Below are positions 41,649 to 51,926 of a DNA stretch of 64,000 nt, in pieces (the stretch's first letter is position 1; every line of letters begins with the position of its first letter). This DNA is from an uncultured Paracoccaceae bacterium (GTDB lineage: Bacteria; Pseudomonadota; Alphaproteobacteria; Rhodobacterales; Rhodobacteraceae): contig CANNFR010000010.1 of NCBI GenBank assembly GCA_947503935.1, positions 124,001 through 188,000 on the forward strand, read 5' to 3'. Made by a program: the position numbers and the translations under genes. A model generated the notes under the pieces. The model was not told the DNA's origin and ran no database searches. It saw nothing but the letters and a program-made list of their open reading frames with translations.

Positions 41649-42704
41649 ATGCTACCGCAAGACCGCCTCGATCAGATCATCAGCCGTTTCCAGTTCGTGG
41701 AGGCGAAGATGTCGTCTGGCGCGACACCGGGTGAGATCGCGGATCTTGGCCGCGAATATGCGGAATTGAAGCCGGTCGTGGCCGAGATTGAGGAATATCG
41801 CCGCCTGGTATCCGAGATTGCCGAGGCCGAGGCGATGCTGGCCGACCCCGAGATGCGTGCATTGGCCGAGGATGAGCTGCCCGGCCTTCGCGCGCGTCTG
41901 CCCGAGGCCGAGCAGGCCTTGCGCGTGGCGCTTCTGCCCAAGGACGCCGCCGACGCCCGCCCCGCCATCCTGGAAATTCGCCCCGGCACCGGCGGCGAAG
42001 AGGCCGCGCTGTTCGCGGGCGACCTCCTGCGCATGTATCAGCGCCATGCCGAGGCGAAGGGCTGGCAATTCAACCTGATCTCGCTGACCGAGACCGAGCT
42101 TGGCGGCGTGAAAGAGGCCGTGGCCAATATCACCGGTGAGGGTGTCTTCGCGCGCCTGAAATACGAATCCGGCGTCCACCGCGTGCAGCGCGTGCCCGAG
42201 ACGGAATCGGGCGGCCGTATCCACACCTCGGCGGCCACCGTCGCCGTGCTGCCCGAGGCCGAAGCGGTTGAGATCGACATCCCCGCCCAGGACATCCGCA
42301 TCGATACAATGCGCGCCAGCGGGGCAGGCGGCCAGCACGTCAACACCACCGATTCCGCCGTGCGGATCACCCATATCCCCACCGGCATCATCGTGGTCAG
42401 CGCCCAGAAATCCCAGCATCGCAACCGCGAGATTGCCATGGGCGTGCTGCGCGCGCGGCTCTATGATCTTGAACGCAGCCGGGTTGAGGGCGAACGCTCG
42501 GCCGATCGCAAATCGCAGGTCGGCAGTGGCGACCGCTCGGAGCGCATCCGCACCTATAATTTCCCGCAAGGCCGGATGACCGATCACCGGATCAACCTGA
42601 CGCTCTACAAGCTTGATCAGGTGATGCAGGGCGACCTGGACGAGGTGATCGACGCGCTGACCGCCGCCGATCAGGCCGCCAAGCTGGCCGAGATGGAGGC
42701 ATGA
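41649..42704 (+). CDS. prfA: Peptide chain release factor 1
   Basis: Terminates translation at UAA and UAG. It has 351 residues. The GGQ loop that reaches the peptidyl-transferase centre is at 227-229, and the codon-reading tripeptide is Pro-Glu-Thr at 183-185 where E. coli has Pro-Ala-Thr; the PET form is usual in alphaproteobacteria. The glutamine of GGQ is the target of PrmC, whose gene follows with an ATGA overlap. Confidence 0.98.
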   Translation: MLPQDRLDQIISRFQFVEAKMSSGATPGEIADLGREYAELKPVVAEIEEYRRLVSEIAEAEAMLADPEMRALAEDELPGLRARLPEAEQALRVALLPKDAADARPAILEIRPGTGGEEAALFAGDLLRMYQRHAEAKGWQFNLISLTETELGGVKEAVANITGEGVFARLKYESGVHRVQRVPETESGGRIHTSAATVAVLPEAEAVEIDIPAQDIRIDTMRASGAGGQHVNTTDSAVRITHIPTGIIVVSAQKSQHRNREIAMGVLRARLYDLERSRVEGERSADRKSQVGSGDRSERIRTYNFPQGRMTDHRINLTLYKLDQVMQGDLDEVIDALTAADQAAKLAEMEA

Positions 42705-43531
42705 ACGGCGACGACGCGTTGCGCGCGGCCGTGCAGCGCCTGAAGGCCGCCGGCATAGACGGTGCCGCCCGCGATGCGCGCTGGCTTCTGGCCCACGCGA
42801 TGGGCGTATCACCCGACAAGATGCCGGCTCACCTGGACAATCCGCTTGACGACACGGCGCAAAAGGCCCTCGACGCCGCCCTCACGGCCCGCGAAGCCCG
42901 CCAGCCCGTGTCGCAGATCATCGGCTACCGCGAATTCTGGGGCCGCCGGTTCCGGGTGACGCAAGACGTGCTCGACCCGCGGCCCGAGACCGAAACGCTG
43001 ATCGAATTGGCGCTTGAGCAGCCCTTCGCTCGGGTGCTCGACCTCGGAACGGGGTCCGGGGCGATCTTGCTGACTTTGCTGGCCGAGCGGCGCGGTGCCA
43101 CCGGAACAGGCACGGATATTTCCGAGGCGGCGCTTGAGGTTGCGGCCCGAAATTCAGACGACCTCCGCCTCAGCCATCGCGCGGGCTTTCAACGCTCGAA
43201 CTGGTATCGCGATGTGGGTGGCCTGTTCGACCTGATTGTCTCAAACCCGCCCTACATCGCCGCCGATGAGATGCCGGGTCTGGCCCCCGAAGTGCGGGAA
43301 TGGGAGCCGCAAACCGCCCTGACCGACGGCGCCGATGGCCTGACGGCCTATCGCGCGATTGCCGCAGGGGCAGGGGCGCATCTGGCCCCGCACGGGCGCG
43401 TGATTGTTGAGACGGGCCCGACCCAGGGCCCGGCGGTTGCCGCGATCTTTGCCGCAGCCGGCCTTGAAAACGTCACCTGCCACCCCGACATTGATGGAAG
43501 ACAGCGCGCGGTTTCGGCGCTGAAAACCTGA
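42701..43531 (+). CDS. prmC: Release factor glutamine methyltransferase
   Basis: SAM-dependent enzyme that N5-methylates the glutamine of the GGQ motif in release factors. It has 276 residues: N-terminal helical domain, SAM site [15 protein letters not shown], and catalytic NPPY at 182-185. It is coupled to prfA, its substrate gene. A weak hairpin with five T follows at 43559-43577. Confidence 0.97.
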   Translation: MNGDDALRAAVQRLKAAGIDGAARDARWLLAHAMGVSPDKMPAHLDNPLDDTAQKALDAALTAREARQPVSQIIGYREFWGRRFRVTQDVLDPRPETETLIELALEQPFARVLDLGTGSGAILLTLLAERRGATGTGTDISEAALEVAARNSDDLRLSHRAGFQRSNWYRDVGGLFDLIVSNPPYIAADEMPGLAPEVREWEPQTALTDGADGLTAYRAIAAGAGAHLAPHGRVIVETGPTQGPAVAAIFAAAGLENVTCHPDIDGRQRAVSALKT

Positions 43532-43558
43532 TTTTGGCCCCCCAATTATCGCGGAAAG

Positions 43559-43577
43559 TCGCCTGAGGCGGATTTTT
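43559..43577 (+). terminator. Weak terminator after prmC
   Basis: CGCC-TGA-GGCG followed by GATTTTT. The stem is only four base pairs (five with the flanking T/A), so efficiency is uncertain; the position just after the prfA-prmC pair supports it. Confidence 0.45.
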
Positions 43578-43752
43578 CCCTTGTTTCCGGGCCGGAGCCA
43601 TGGTTATGAAAGAAGGGCGAGAGGCGGGAAGCCGTTACCGCTTTCCCCTCGCCAGCAAGCCAGAAACTAGATAAATTTCGCGGTCCATTTCCGCGCCAAG
43701 GGGGCGCAACGCGAAACGAGGGTAAAGCCCAAGAGGCTGGACAAAACACCAC

Positions 43753-44430
43753 ATGAGATCATCCAAATCACGTTCGCGTTCAAAGTCGAACCGTCAACGC
43801 TCTCCCATGGGCAACATCGTCAACCGGGTTTTCGACTCGTCGGGCCCGGAAGGCAAGGTGCGCGGCACGCCGCAGCAGATCATCGACAAGTATCTGACCC
43901 TGGCTCGCGATGCCCAGCTAAGCAATGACCGCGTCGCGGCGGAAAACTTTCTGCAGCACGCCGAACATTACGCCCGCATGCTGAGTGAGGCACAGCGCGA
44001 AATGGAAGCGCAGCGCCAGCAAAATCAGCAGCAGACCAACGATCAACCCCGTGGCGAGAGCGATCGTGACGATCAGCGCCGCGATGACCGCAACGACCGG
44101 CGCGATGACCGCAGCGACGACAATCGCAATGATCGGCGCGACAACAATCGTGGCCGCAAGCCGCAGCCCGTCGCCTCGGATGTGATCGACGTGGCCGGGG
44201 ATGATGGCCCGGGCCTGGTCGAGACACCCGAAGCGCGCGGAGAGGGGCGGCCCGAGGCAGAGCCTGTTCAGACGGCCGACGCACCGGAACCGAAGGCCGA
44301 GGAAAAGCCGGCCCGCGCAAGACTGCCGCGCAAACCCAAGGCGGCTACTCCGGCTGACGAGGCACCCGAGGGCGACAGCGCATCCGCCGATCAGCCCACG
44401 CCGGACCGGCCCTCGGAAGCCGCCGAATAA
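43753..44430 (+). CDS. DUF4167 protein with a charged RDD-repeat tail
   Basis: A 225-residue protein. Residues 1-95 are the DUF4167 domain found in alphaproteobacteria (SKSNRQRSPMGNIVNRVFDSSGPEGKVRGT, then helical AENFLQHAEHYARMLSEAQRE). Then comes a low-complexity Arg/Asp/Asn stretch (about 100-137) and an acidic, Ala/Pro/Glu-rich disordered tail with a basic patch. Such a composition suggests RNA or nucleic-acid binding, but function is unknown. A 220-base leader separates it from prmC. Confidence 0.85.
   Translation: MRSSKSRSRSKSNRQRSPMGNIVNRVFDSSGPEGKVRGTPQQIIDKYLTLARDAQLSNDRVAAENFLQHAEHYARMLSEAQREMEAQRQQNQQQTNDQPRGESDRDDQRRDDRNDRRDDRSDDNRNDRRDNNRGRKPQPVASDVIDVAGDDGPGLVETPEARGEGRPEAEPVQTADAPEPKAEEKPARARLPRKPKAATPADEAPEGDSASADQPTPDRPSEAAE
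44055..44157 (+). repeat. Degenerate RDDR-coding repeat
   Basis: Imperfect repeats of a GATGACCGC-like unit (with GACCGGCGC and AATGATCGG variants) encode alternating Arg/Asp/Asn within the DUF4167 gene. Such stretches change length easily by slippage. Confidence 0.6.
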
Positions 44431-44479
44431 GGCCCTGCAGCGTTTTGTGTTCTCCGCTTCAGGGTAAACGCAAAGCGCT

Positions 44480-45322
44480 TTAAGGCCGGGCCAATTCCCG
44501 CGCCAGGGCACAGAACCCTTCGACCGAGATCTCTTCGGCCCGGCTTGTGGGTTTGAGGCCAGCGGCCTCGATTCGCGCCTCGATATCAGGTGCCAGCCCC
44601 CGCAAACTCGACCTCAGCATTTTCCGGCGTTGATTAAACCCCGCCGCCACGATCCGGCTGAGGAGCACTGCATCAGCCGGGAAACGCGGCTCGGGCAGGG
44701 CCGCGATATGCACCACGGCCGAGCTGACCTTTGGTGGCGGCGTGAAGGCCTCGGGCGGCAGGGTCAGAACGATTTTCGCCTCGGCCCGCCATTGGGCCAG
44801 AACCGCCAGCCGCCCATAGGCTTTTGAGCCCGGTGCCGCCACGATCCGCTCGGCCACTTCCTTTTGGAACATCAATGTCAGGCTTTGCCAGAAGGGCGGC
44901 CAGGCATCCGGCGTAAGCCAGCGCACCAGCAATTCGGTCCCGACATTATAGGGCAGGTTGGCCACGATCTTGATGGGCGGCGTCAGATGCGCCAGAGGAT
45001 CGATGCGGAGCGCATCGCCCTCGATCACCTCCAGACGCCCGGGGTAAGCAGCGGCGATCTCGGCCAGGGCGGGCAGACAGCGGGGGTCTTTCTCAACCGC
45101 CAGAACCCGGCGCGCGCCTTCAGCGAGCAAACCCCGCGTCAGCCCGCCGGGGCCTGGCCCCACCTCCAGCACATCGGCGCCCGACAGATCGCCCGCCGCC
45201 CGTGCAATGCGCGCGGTCAGGTTCAGATCCAGAAGGAAATTCTGTCCCAGCGCCTTGCGCGCGCTCAGACCATGGGCGGCAATCACCTCGCGCAGGGGGG
45301 GCAGGCCGTCGATCATCGGCAT
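44480..45322 (-). CDS. rsmA: 16S rRNA (adenine1518-N6/adenine1519-N6)-dimethyltransferase
   Basis: KsgA-type enzyme dimethylating two adjacent adenines in helix 45 of 16S rRNA, late in small-subunit assembly. It has 280 residues with [23 protein letters not shown] motif [16 protein letters not shown], and the target-base motif NLPYNVGT. It ends the minus-strand run lptF-lptG-lptD-surA-pdxA-rsmA, the same order as in E. coli for the last four. A second in-frame ATG two codons later is possible. Confidence 0.96.
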   Translation of the reverse strand: MPMIDGLPPLREVIAAHGLSARKALGQNFLLDLNLTARIARAAGDLSGADVLEVGPGPGGLTRGLLAEGARRVLAVEKDPRCLPALAEIAAAYPGRLEVIEGDALRIDPLAHLTPPIKIVANLPYNVGTELLVRWLTPDAWPPFWQSLTLMFQKEVAERIVAAPGSKAYGRLAVLAQWRAEAKIVLTLPPEAFTPPPKVSSAVVHIAALPEPRFPADAVLLSRIVAAGFNQRRKMLRSSLRGLAPDIEARIEAAGLKPTSRAEEISVEGFCALARELARP

Positions 45323-45352
45323 CGCGACAAGCTCTTCATTCTGTCACAAATA

Positions 45353-45365
45353 CCTCCGCCGGAGG
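45353..45365. repeat. CCTCCG-C-CGGAGG palindrome between pdxA and rsmA
   Basis: A 6-bp inverted repeat around one base, in the 51-base gap of the operon. It has no T-run. It resembles short dispersed palindromes of GC-rich alphaproteobacteria and may be a mobile or RNA-stability element. Confidence 0.4.
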
Positions 45366-45373
45366 CTCCGACC

Positions 45374-46360
45374 TCAGCCATGGGCGGCCCGGGCGCGCAC
45401 CATCTCGGCCGCCATCCGCAAGGCGGCGATCAGGCTGGTTGCATCCGCCACCCCCTTGCCCGCGATATCGAAGGCCGTGCCGTGATCGGGCGAGGTGCGA
45501 ATGAACGGCAGGCCCAGCGTGACGTTCACGCCGCCCTCGAAATCGATCGTCTTGATCGGGATCAGCGCCTGATCGTGATACATCGCGATCGCCACGTCAT
45601 AGCGGGCGCGGGCCGCGCCATGAAACATCGTGTCGGCCGAATGCGGCCCGGTGATCGCCATCCCCTCGGCGCGCATCGCCTCGACGACCGGGGCGATCAG
45701 CTCCAGATCCTCGTGCCCCATCGCGCCGCCCTCACCGGCATGGGGGTTCAGCCCGGCCACGGCGATGCGCGGGGCGGTCAGGCCGAAATCGCGCCTGAGG
45801 CCGTCATGGGTGATCCGGATCGTGTCGGTCAAAAGCGCGCGGGTCAGGGCGGCGGGAACATCCGCCAGCGGAATGTGAATCGTTGTCGGCACGACCCGTA
45901 GGGCCGGGGCCGCCAGCAGCATCACCACACGGTCGACGCCGGCCAAGCTGGCCAGATATTCGGTATGGCCGGGATAGGCAAAGCCCGCGCCGTCCATCAG
46001 GGCCTTCTTATGGATCGGCGCGGTGCAAAGCGCGCCCGCCGCACCGTCCGAGACCAGCGCCACGCCGGCCCGGATCGCCTCGATTACGCCGGCGGCGTTT
46101 TCCGCCACCGGCTTGCCGGGGGTAGCGGGGGCGGGAAAGTCGTGGCGCAGGACCGGCAGCGCGTGGCCCGCGATCGTGCGCGCCTCGGACGGTGCCGCGA
46201 TCTCGGCCACCGGGGTGCCGCCCGGCAAATGTCGGGGGTCGCCGATCCAGGCGAAAGGCAGGGTGGCGCGGAGCACCTCCCAGGCCTTCACCGCAATCTC
46301 TGGCCCGATGCCCGCCGGTTCGCCACAGCTTAGAACGATGACGTCAGAGGCATCGCTCAT
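45374..46360 (-). CDS. pdxA: 4-hydroxythreonine-4-phosphate dehydrogenase
   Basis: NAD-dependent step of pyridoxal-phosphate synthesis by the DXP-dependent route. It has 328 residues: opening LSCGEPAGIGPEIAVKAW, central GHTEYLA zinc-ligand region, NPHAGEGGAMGHED, and YHDQALIPIKTIDFEGGVNVTLGLPFIRTSPDHGTA motifs with the metal-binding histidines. The start overlaps the surA stop by four bases. Confidence 0.96.
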   Translation of the reverse strand: MSDASDVIVLSCGEPAGIGPEIAVKAWEVLRATLPFAWIGDPRHLPGGTPVAEIAAPSEARTIAGHALPVLRHDFPAPATPGKPVAENAAGVIEAIRAGVALVSDGAAGALCTAPIHKKALMDGAGFAYPGHTEYLASLAGVDRVVMLLAAPALRVVPTTIHIPLADVPAALTRALLTDTIRITHDGLRRDFGLTAPRIAVAGLNPHAGEGGAMGHEDLELIAPVVEAMRAEGMAITGPHSADTMFHGAARARYDVAIAMYHDQALIPIKTIDFEGGVNVTLGLPFIRTSPDHGTAFDIAGKGVADATSLIAALRMAAEMVRARAAHG

Positions 46361-47577
46361 TGCATGCGGATGGTCGCATCGGCCCGCAATTCGGCCAGAT
46401 AGCCATCGGCATACGAGGCCAGACGCTGGCTGATCAAACGGTTGCGGATCTCTTCGCGCGAGGGGCCTTCGCCCTCGGGCAGCTCGTAGGTCCGCCCGCA
46501 GAGCATCAAGAGAAGGGGCTGGCCGCCGCGTGAGAACTCGGCCGAGACTTCGTTATCGTCCAGCTGGGCCAGTTCCATCGCCACGCTTTGCGGCACTTCG
46601 GCCAGGGCGCGGGTCTCGCGCACCAGCCTGTCCTCGGGCTTGTTCAGCGCGATGCCGTAGAGGTCGTCGCAGGTATCGACTTCACCCTTGATGCGGCGGG
46701 CCTCGGCCATGTCAGCGACGGCATATTCGGCCCATTCGACCGACAGGGCCTGTTCCTCTGGCAGCCCGGTTTCGCGCAAATCGCGCAGAAGGAACAGTAC
46801 GATCGCGCCACTGACCGGATAGGGTTGCGACACCTGGCCAGGGGCCAGTCCGATCACCTGCGCGGCCACGGGCGGCGGCAGATTGCCCAAGGGCAGCCAG
46901 TCAAGCCGCCCGCCACGCCCGCGCGAGGGCGAGACCGAGCGCGCGCGCGCCTCGGCCGCGAACGCGCCTTCCGACAGGTTCTGGCCTGCCAGACGCTGCG
47001 CCACCCGCTCGGCCTCGGCCTGGGCTGTGGGGTTGTTGGCGGGCAGAACGATCTCGGACAGCAGCACCTGCACGCCCGATTGCCGCGAGGCCAGCGCCAA
47101 GGCGCGGTCGATCTCGGCATCGGTGATCTGGGCGCGGGGGCCGAAGCGCGCCCGCACGACCTGCCGCCAGAGCAGCCCCGCCTCGACGAAGGACCGGAAC
47201 GTCTCGGGCGCGACGCCGGCACGGGCCAGGACCTGGATGAATTCCTCCAGCGTCAGATTGGCGCGGCCTGCGAATTCGGTCATGCCGGCGATGATCTCTT
47301 CCTCGCTGGCGCTGATCCCCAGGGCGGCGGCGGCATCGAAGCGCAGCCGATCCTCGATCAGGCGTTCGACTGCCAGTTCGTCGATATTGCCGGGCTGGCG
47401 CAGAAGGCCCAGAAACAGGCGGTTCTGCTCAATCTCGTAGCGGGTGATGACCCGGTCATTGACGAAAACCGCCGGTGTAAAAAGATTGCCCTGGGCGCGG
47501 GCCGGGGCCAGAGGCGCCGTGGCAGCCGCAGCCATAATTACGAGGGACATTAAAATCGTTCGGATATTCATGCTCAT
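46357..47577 (-). CDS. surA: Periplasmic chaperone / peptidyl-prolyl isomerase SurA
   Basis: Exported chaperone for outer-membrane beta-barrels, including LptD encoded just upstream. It has 406 residues with a signal peptide (about 1-28, ending APARAQ), N-terminal SurA domain (VFVNDRVITRYEIEQNRLFL), and one parvulin-type domain (about 170-275; GRGGRLDWLPLGNLPPPVA), where E. coli has two. It lies 22 bases after lptD and is coupled to pdxA. Confidence 0.92.
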   Translation of the reverse strand: MSMNIRTILMSLVIMAAAATAPLAPARAQGNLFTPAVFVNDRVITRYEIEQNRLFLGLLRQPGNIDELAVERLIEDRLRFDAAAALGISASEEEIIAGMTEFAGRANLTLEEFIQVLARAGVAPETFRSFVEAGLLWRQVVRARFGPRAQITDAEIDRALALASRQSGVQVLLSEIVLPANNPTAQAEAERVAQRLAGQNLSEGAFAAEARARSVSPSRGRGGRLDWLPLGNLPPPVAAQVIGLAPGQVSQPYPVSGAIVLFLLRDLRETGLPEEQALSVEWAEYAVADMAEARRIKGEVDTCDDLYGIALNKPEDRLVRETRALAEVPQSVAMELAQLDDNEVSAEFSRGGQPLLLMLCGRTYELPEGEGPSREEIRNRLISQRLASYADGYLAELRADATIRMQ

Positions 47578-47599
47578 CTCGCCCGTTTAGCGGGCGCCT

Positions 47600-49711
47600 T
47601 TAGTTCACGCAACGGCGCCGTGCCGCGCCACCTTGTCCACCGGTCCCAAACCCGGCCAATTCCACCGAAAGCCCGAAATCGGTTGTCGGGCGCACACTAG
47701 TCGAGGATGTGAACCGACGCGAGAGGGAAAGGTCAACCCGCGCGCACTCGTTTTCCCAGCCGAACCCGATCCCGGCCGAGGTCGCCCGGCCTGCCTCGAA
47801 ATCGTAACGCCACTCGGCGCTGCCGGTCCATTGCTGGTTGATCCGCCAATCGGCATCCATCGCCCATTCCGCAACCCGGTCGGGCCGGTCTTCGGTGGGG
47901 GCGGGTGCCAGAATCAACAGGCCAGTCTCGATATCAAAGCGGGCGTCGCCATACCCCATCCTGAAATCAGCCTTCGAGACGGTCAGATCATTGTCGAAAA
48001 GCGCGCGCGCCGTCAGATCGACGCGGTTCGGCAGATCAAGCGTGGCCGCGACCAGCCAATCCGAACTGTCGCCATTCAGACCCGTGCCGGCCTCGAAGGT
48101 TCCGAAATCCTTCTCGCGCAGGATGCGCGCGGCGGTCAGGCCGATGGTCCACCCTGCGGGATCATGCCGGGTCCAGCTGAGACCGAGCGACAGGCGCAGA
48201 CCCTCCTCATTTCCATCCGTGCCGGGAAAGCGGTCGAATGACAAAAGGTTAGCCTCGTCGAATTCGCTGAGCGTGCTGTCTTCGTTCGGCACGGCCTCGG
48301 GGTCTTTGCGTGACCAGGCCAGCATCGCGACGGGCTCGATGATATGGGTGACCCCGGTTTCCGAAACACGCGAGAGGGGCCAGCGGAGCGTCAACGCGGC
48401 CTCCGGCATCAGCCGCGTAGTGGTGTCGTCAAATGTGCTGTCATCGGTCACGTCGTAGAATTCGGCCGCCAGCCCGGTTGAAAAGGTGGCCAAAAGCCCC
48501 AGGCCGAAGATTTCGGTTCGCTCCCAATCGAAGGTCGCCGTTGCCCGGCTGACATCGCGGCCGTCGCCATCGAGGTTGGAATTGCGGTACGAGGTCAGCG
48601 CGCCGAAATTCAATGTGGCGATGCCGCCGAGGGCCGCGGGGGTAAAGCGACGCTCCCACATGTATTCGCTGACGATGGTGGGTTGGGCCGAATTCACTTC
48701 GTCATCGCGCAGCGTCCTGAAATGCGACAGCCGGGCCTCGGTATGACGATCACGTCTGGTCCGGGTGATGGCGACCGAGCTTTCCAGACGGTCGGCATCG
48801 GAATAGCCGTAATCCAGCAGGTAGGCGTCGTCCGAGGCAATCTCGACCCCGAAACTCAGCTGGTATCCGCGCGGCAGATCGAAATCGCCCTTGCCGAAGA
48901 GGTAATAGCGTGTCTCGTCTGGCAGGATGTCATCGCGCGACACGGCGCCTTCGAACGTGATATCGCCCCGGCGGAAGGCCTGGCGATAGCGCAGTTCAAG
49001 CGTGGTGGTCGAGGATGAGAGATAGGGCGTGAGCGTCACATCCGCCGACGGCCCCAAGGTTAGGAAATAGGGGGTCTTGAGGCCGAAACCCAGCTGGCTG
49101 GTGCTGCGGACGCTGGGAAAGAGAAACCCATTGGCGCGGTCCAGCGTCGGGTCCGGCAGACGCAGGCGCGGGATGTAGGCGATGGGCACATCGTAGATGC
49201 GCAATTGCGCGCCCTCGAAGTAGATCTGCCGCTCTTCCTGGTCATGGATCACCCGGCGGGCGCGGATCGACCAAAGGGGCACGGGATTGTTCGCACAGAC
49301 CTCGCAGGACGACGCCACGACCTTGCTCAGTTCGGTATAGCGCCCGTCGATCCTGGCGATTTCGTTGGCGGCCAGTTGCAATTGCTGATCCAGCACCAGT
49401 CGCGCGCTTTGCAAGATGCCGTTCTGCAAATCCGCCGACAGCTTACCCGCATCAGCGAAAAGAGCAACCTGGCCCTGATCGGTCAGCGTGATGGGCCCTT
49501 CGATGCTGAGGCGGTCGGCGGCGCGGTCATAAAGGATGCGGCTGGCCGTCAGCCGGGCACCGCGCCAGAAGACCTCGATATTGCCCTCGGCCACCAGAAC
49601 CTGGTTGCCGCGCACCTCGACCCGGTCGGCGACCAGGGTGGCGGCATCCTGCGCCTGGGCGGGGGCGGCCAGCGCCAGACACAGCGCCAGGAGGCAGGCA
49701 AACGCTCTCAT
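47600..49711 (-). CDS. lptD: LPS-assembly protein LptD
   Basis: Outer-membrane beta-barrel that inserts lipopolysaccharide into the outer leaflet. It has 703 residues: signal peptide to about residue 20 (LALCLALAAPAQAQ), an OstA/LptA-like periplasmic domain (TLVADRVEVRGNQVLVAEGN), then the barrel. A CxxC-like pair (SSCEVCAN) and two cysteines near the C-terminus could form the inter-domain disulfides seen in E. coli LptD. The ATG at 49711 overlaps the lptG stop; the frame upstream of it lies inside lptG. Confidence 0.95.
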   Translation of the reverse strand: MRAFACLLALCLALAAPAQAQDAATLVADRVEVRGNQVLVAEGNIEVFWRGARLTASRILYDRAADRLSIEGPITLTDQGQVALFADAGKLSADLQNGILQSARLVLDQQLQLAANEIARIDGRYTELSKVVASSCEVCANNPVPLWSIRARRVIHDQEERQIYFEGAQLRIYDVPIAYIPRLRLPDPTLDRANGFLFPSVRSTSQLGFGLKTPYFLTLGPSADVTLTPYLSSSTTTLELRYRQAFRRGDITFEGAVSRDDILPDETRYYLFGKGDFDLPRGYQLSFGVEIASDDAYLLDYGYSDADRLESSVAITRTRRDRHTEARLSHFRTLRDDEVNSAQPTIVSEYMWERRFTPAALGGIATLNFGALTSYRNSNLDGDGRDVSRATATFDWERTEIFGLGLLATFSTGLAAEFYDVTDDSTFDDTTTRLMPEAALTLRWPLSRVSETGVTHIIEPVAMLAWSRKDPEAVPNEDSTLSEFDEANLLSFDRFPGTDGNEEGLRLSLGLSWTRHDPAGWTIGLTAARILREKDFGTFEAGTGLNGDSSDWLVAATLDLPNRVDLTARALFDNDLTVSKADFRMGYGDARFDIETGLLILAPAPTEDRPDRVAEWAMDADWRINQQWTGSAEWRYDFEAGRATSAGIGFGWENECARVDLSLSRRFTSSTSVRPTTDFGLSVELAGFGTGGQGGAARRRCVN

Positions 49712-50805
49712 CCATCCTCCAAATGCAAAAGCAGCCCAAGCGAGGCAAGAATGCCGACGACAGGGGGGCTCCACGCCGCCAAGGCCACCGGGATTTGCCC
49801 GCTTTCGCCCAGCACCTGCGCCAGGTTGCGCACGAAATAGAGGCCGAAGCCCAGAAGGATGGCCGCCAGAACCATCTGGCCGGTCTTGCCAAAGCGGGTA
49901 TGGCGCATGGTAAAACCCGCGCCGATCAGGACCATGGCGACCAGAAACAGGGGCTGGGCCAGCTCCATCTGAAACCAGACGCGATGCTGGCGCGCCGAAA
50001 AGCCCGCCGCCTCAAGTTCGGCGATGAAGGTGGGCAATTCCCAGATCGGCACGGCCGAGGGGGTGCCGAAACTGTCGCGAATCCGGTCGATGGTCAGGTC
50101 CGAGGCCAGTTCAAGCGTCTCGTGAAGGATGGCCGCTTCTTCGGGGTTCGCGGTGTCGGCCAGTGGCCATTCCTTGGCATCGCGCATCTGCCACGCGCCG
50201 GGCACAAGCTGGGCCTGGCCCGCCTCGATCCGGCGGCTCGGGATACCGTCGGGGCCGAAGGTCAGGAAGGTCAGCCCGTAAAGCCGGGTGCCATCGCGCG
50301 AGGCCCGGCTGGCGCGGATCACTGTCTGCCCGGCCTCGCCGCCCTGCCGCAGCCAGAGCCCCTCGTTCGAGACGGACAAAACACTGGCCTCGGCGCCCGA
50401 ATAGCGTGCACCGGTCACCTCGTATTGCAGCGAGGTCGCGGCCACGATCGGGTTGAACGCGGCCACCGCGATCGCGCCCAGAAGGAGGGTGGCCAAGACG
50501 GGGCCCACCATGCTGACCAGGGCCGAGCGCCCCGCGGCGCGGGCGATGACCAACTCGCTGGTGCGCGCCAACCCGAGGCAGAGCACAAGCGTGGCCAGCA
50601 AAGTGATCAGCGGCAAAATGCGGTAGAGCGTTTCCGGGGCGGCCAGAAGGGCCAGCTGAAAGGCCTGCGGCAGGCCCACCTCGGACGTGTCGAAGCGGCG
50701 GATCTGCTCGACCATTTCCAAGAGCAGGAGAAAGCCCAGGAACGCGCCGAAGACCAACAGAAAGGCGCGCAGGAACCGTCGGGCGAAGTAGATGTCAAGG
50801 ATCAT
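49708..50805 (-). CDS. lptG: LPS export ABC transporter permease LptG
   Basis: Inner-membrane permease that with LptF and the LptB ATPase extracts LPS from the membrane. It has 365 residues: transmembrane pairs near 13-32, 60-80 and 98-120, a beta-jellyroll periplasmic domain (about 130-270), and C-terminal helices. The LptG start ILDIYFARRFLRAFLLVFGAF and the cytoplasmic TLLATLVLCLGLARTSELVIARAAG coupling segment are typical. Overlaps lptF and lptD by four bases each. lptB is not in the window. Confidence 0.95.
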   Translation of the reverse strand: MILDIYFARRFLRAFLLVFGAFLGFLLLLEMVEQIRRFDTSEVGLPQAFQLALLAAPETLYRILPLITLLATLVLCLGLARTSELVIARAAGRSALVSMVGPVLATLLLGAIAVAAFNPIVAATSLQYEVTGARYSGAEASVLSVSNEGLWLRQGGEAGQTVIRASRASRDGTRLYGLTFLTFGPDGIPSRRIEAGQAQLVPGAWQMRDAKEWPLADTANPEEAAILHETLELASDLTIDRIRDSFGTPSAVPIWELPTFIAELEAAGFSARQHRVWFQMELAQPLFLVAMVLIGAGFTMRHTRFGKTGQMVLAAILLGFGLYFVRNLAQVLGESGQIPVALAAWSPPVVGILASLGLLLHLEDG

Positions 50806-51926
50806 GCGGGCACCTCAGCGCCCGCAGGCCGTCGCCGTGTGCGTCCGGTCCAGGCCAACAGCGCCACACCAGCCCCGAGGCCGAGGATCACCGGCAGGTA
50901 GACAAGCGGCAGAAGCGAGGCATCCGCCAAGACGCGGTCGGCGACCGCATTGTCGATGATCTGCACCGCGATCAGAATGGTGATGGCCAGCGCGATCTGC
51001 CGCCAGAGGCCGAACCGGCTGAAACCGCCCGCCAGCATCGCCGCAAAGCCCACCAGCGCGCCCACAAGCCCCAGAAACGGCTGGGCAAAGCGCGAATGGG
51101 CCTCGTAAAGCAGGACCGAGGCCGGTTTGCCCACCGCCTCAAGCGTCTCGTCATCGGGCCAGAGCAGATCGGCGGTCGGAAGCTCACGCTCATTGGGGCC
51201 GCGCACCCGGCCACCGGCCATCAGCGCGCCCAGATCATAGGCGAAATCGGTGAACCGCGTTGTTGCCAAACGGCGCGTTTCGGTGTCCAGCGTCTGGGCC
51301 TGCCCCTCGAACATCACGAGGACCGGCCCGGTGTCAGAGCGTACCAGAAGCGCGCGGGCGGCGGTGTAATTGGTGCGCGCCCGAGGGTTGCGGTTGTCGG
51401 ACAGGAACACGCCCAGCAATTCGCCGGTTTCGGTGATCTCGCGGATATAGACGGTCAGGCCGTTACCGGGATGCATGAACCGCCCCTCGACCAGAAGCTG
51501 GGCGGTGACGTTCTGCGCGATCTCGGATTGGCGGTTTTTCAATTCAGCGCGGCTGGCGGGCACCAGAAAATGCGCCAGAACGGCCAGAAGCAGGGTCACG
51601 AACAGACCGAAGACGATCGCCGCGCGCGCCAGGCGAAACGGCCCCAGGCCCGCGGCCTGCGCCACCACAAGCTCGCTCTCCGTCATCAGACGGTTTGTCG
51701 CGAAAACGGTGGCCGCGAAGGCGGAAATCGGCAGGACGATGCGGATGACGTTGGGCAATGTCAGCGCTGTCAGTTCCAGAAAGACACCCGCCGATTGCCC
51801 ATCAGAAATGATCTGATCGAACAGCGCCACAGCGCGATTGATCCAGTAGACGCCTACCAGAACAAGTGAAAAAAAGCCGAACAGCGTCAGAAGCTGCCTC
51901 AGCAGATATCTATCGAATCTCGCCAC
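50802..51926 (-). CDS. lptF: LPS export ABC transporter permease LptF
   Basis: Partner of LptG, 374 residues. Start RFDRYLLRQLLTLFGFFSLVLVGVYW and the LMTESELVVAQAAGLGPFRLARAA coupling-helix region identify it. The start codon is GTG at 51926, preceded by GGGGA; no nearby ATG is in frame. It is the first gene of the six-gene minus-strand envelope operon and is divergent from pepA, with 134 bases between that should contain both promoters. Confidence 0.95.
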   Translation of the reverse strand: MARFDRYLLRQLLTLFGFFSLVLVGVYWINRAVALFDQIISDGQSAGVFLELTALTLPNVIRIVLPISAFAATVFATNRLMTESELVVAQAAGLGPFRLARAAIVFGLFVTLLLAVLAHFLVPASRAELKNRQSEIAQNVTAQLLVEGRFMHPGNGLTVYIREITETGELLGVFLSDNRNPRARTNYTAARALLVRSDTGPVLVMFEGQAQTLDTETRRLATTRFTDFAYDLGALMAGGRVRGPNERELPTADLLWPDDETLEAVGKPASVLLYEAHSRFAQPFLGLVGALVGFAAMLAGGFSRFGLWRQIALAITILIAVQIIDNAVADRVLADASLLPLVYLPVILGLGAGVALLAWTGRTRRRPAGAEVPA

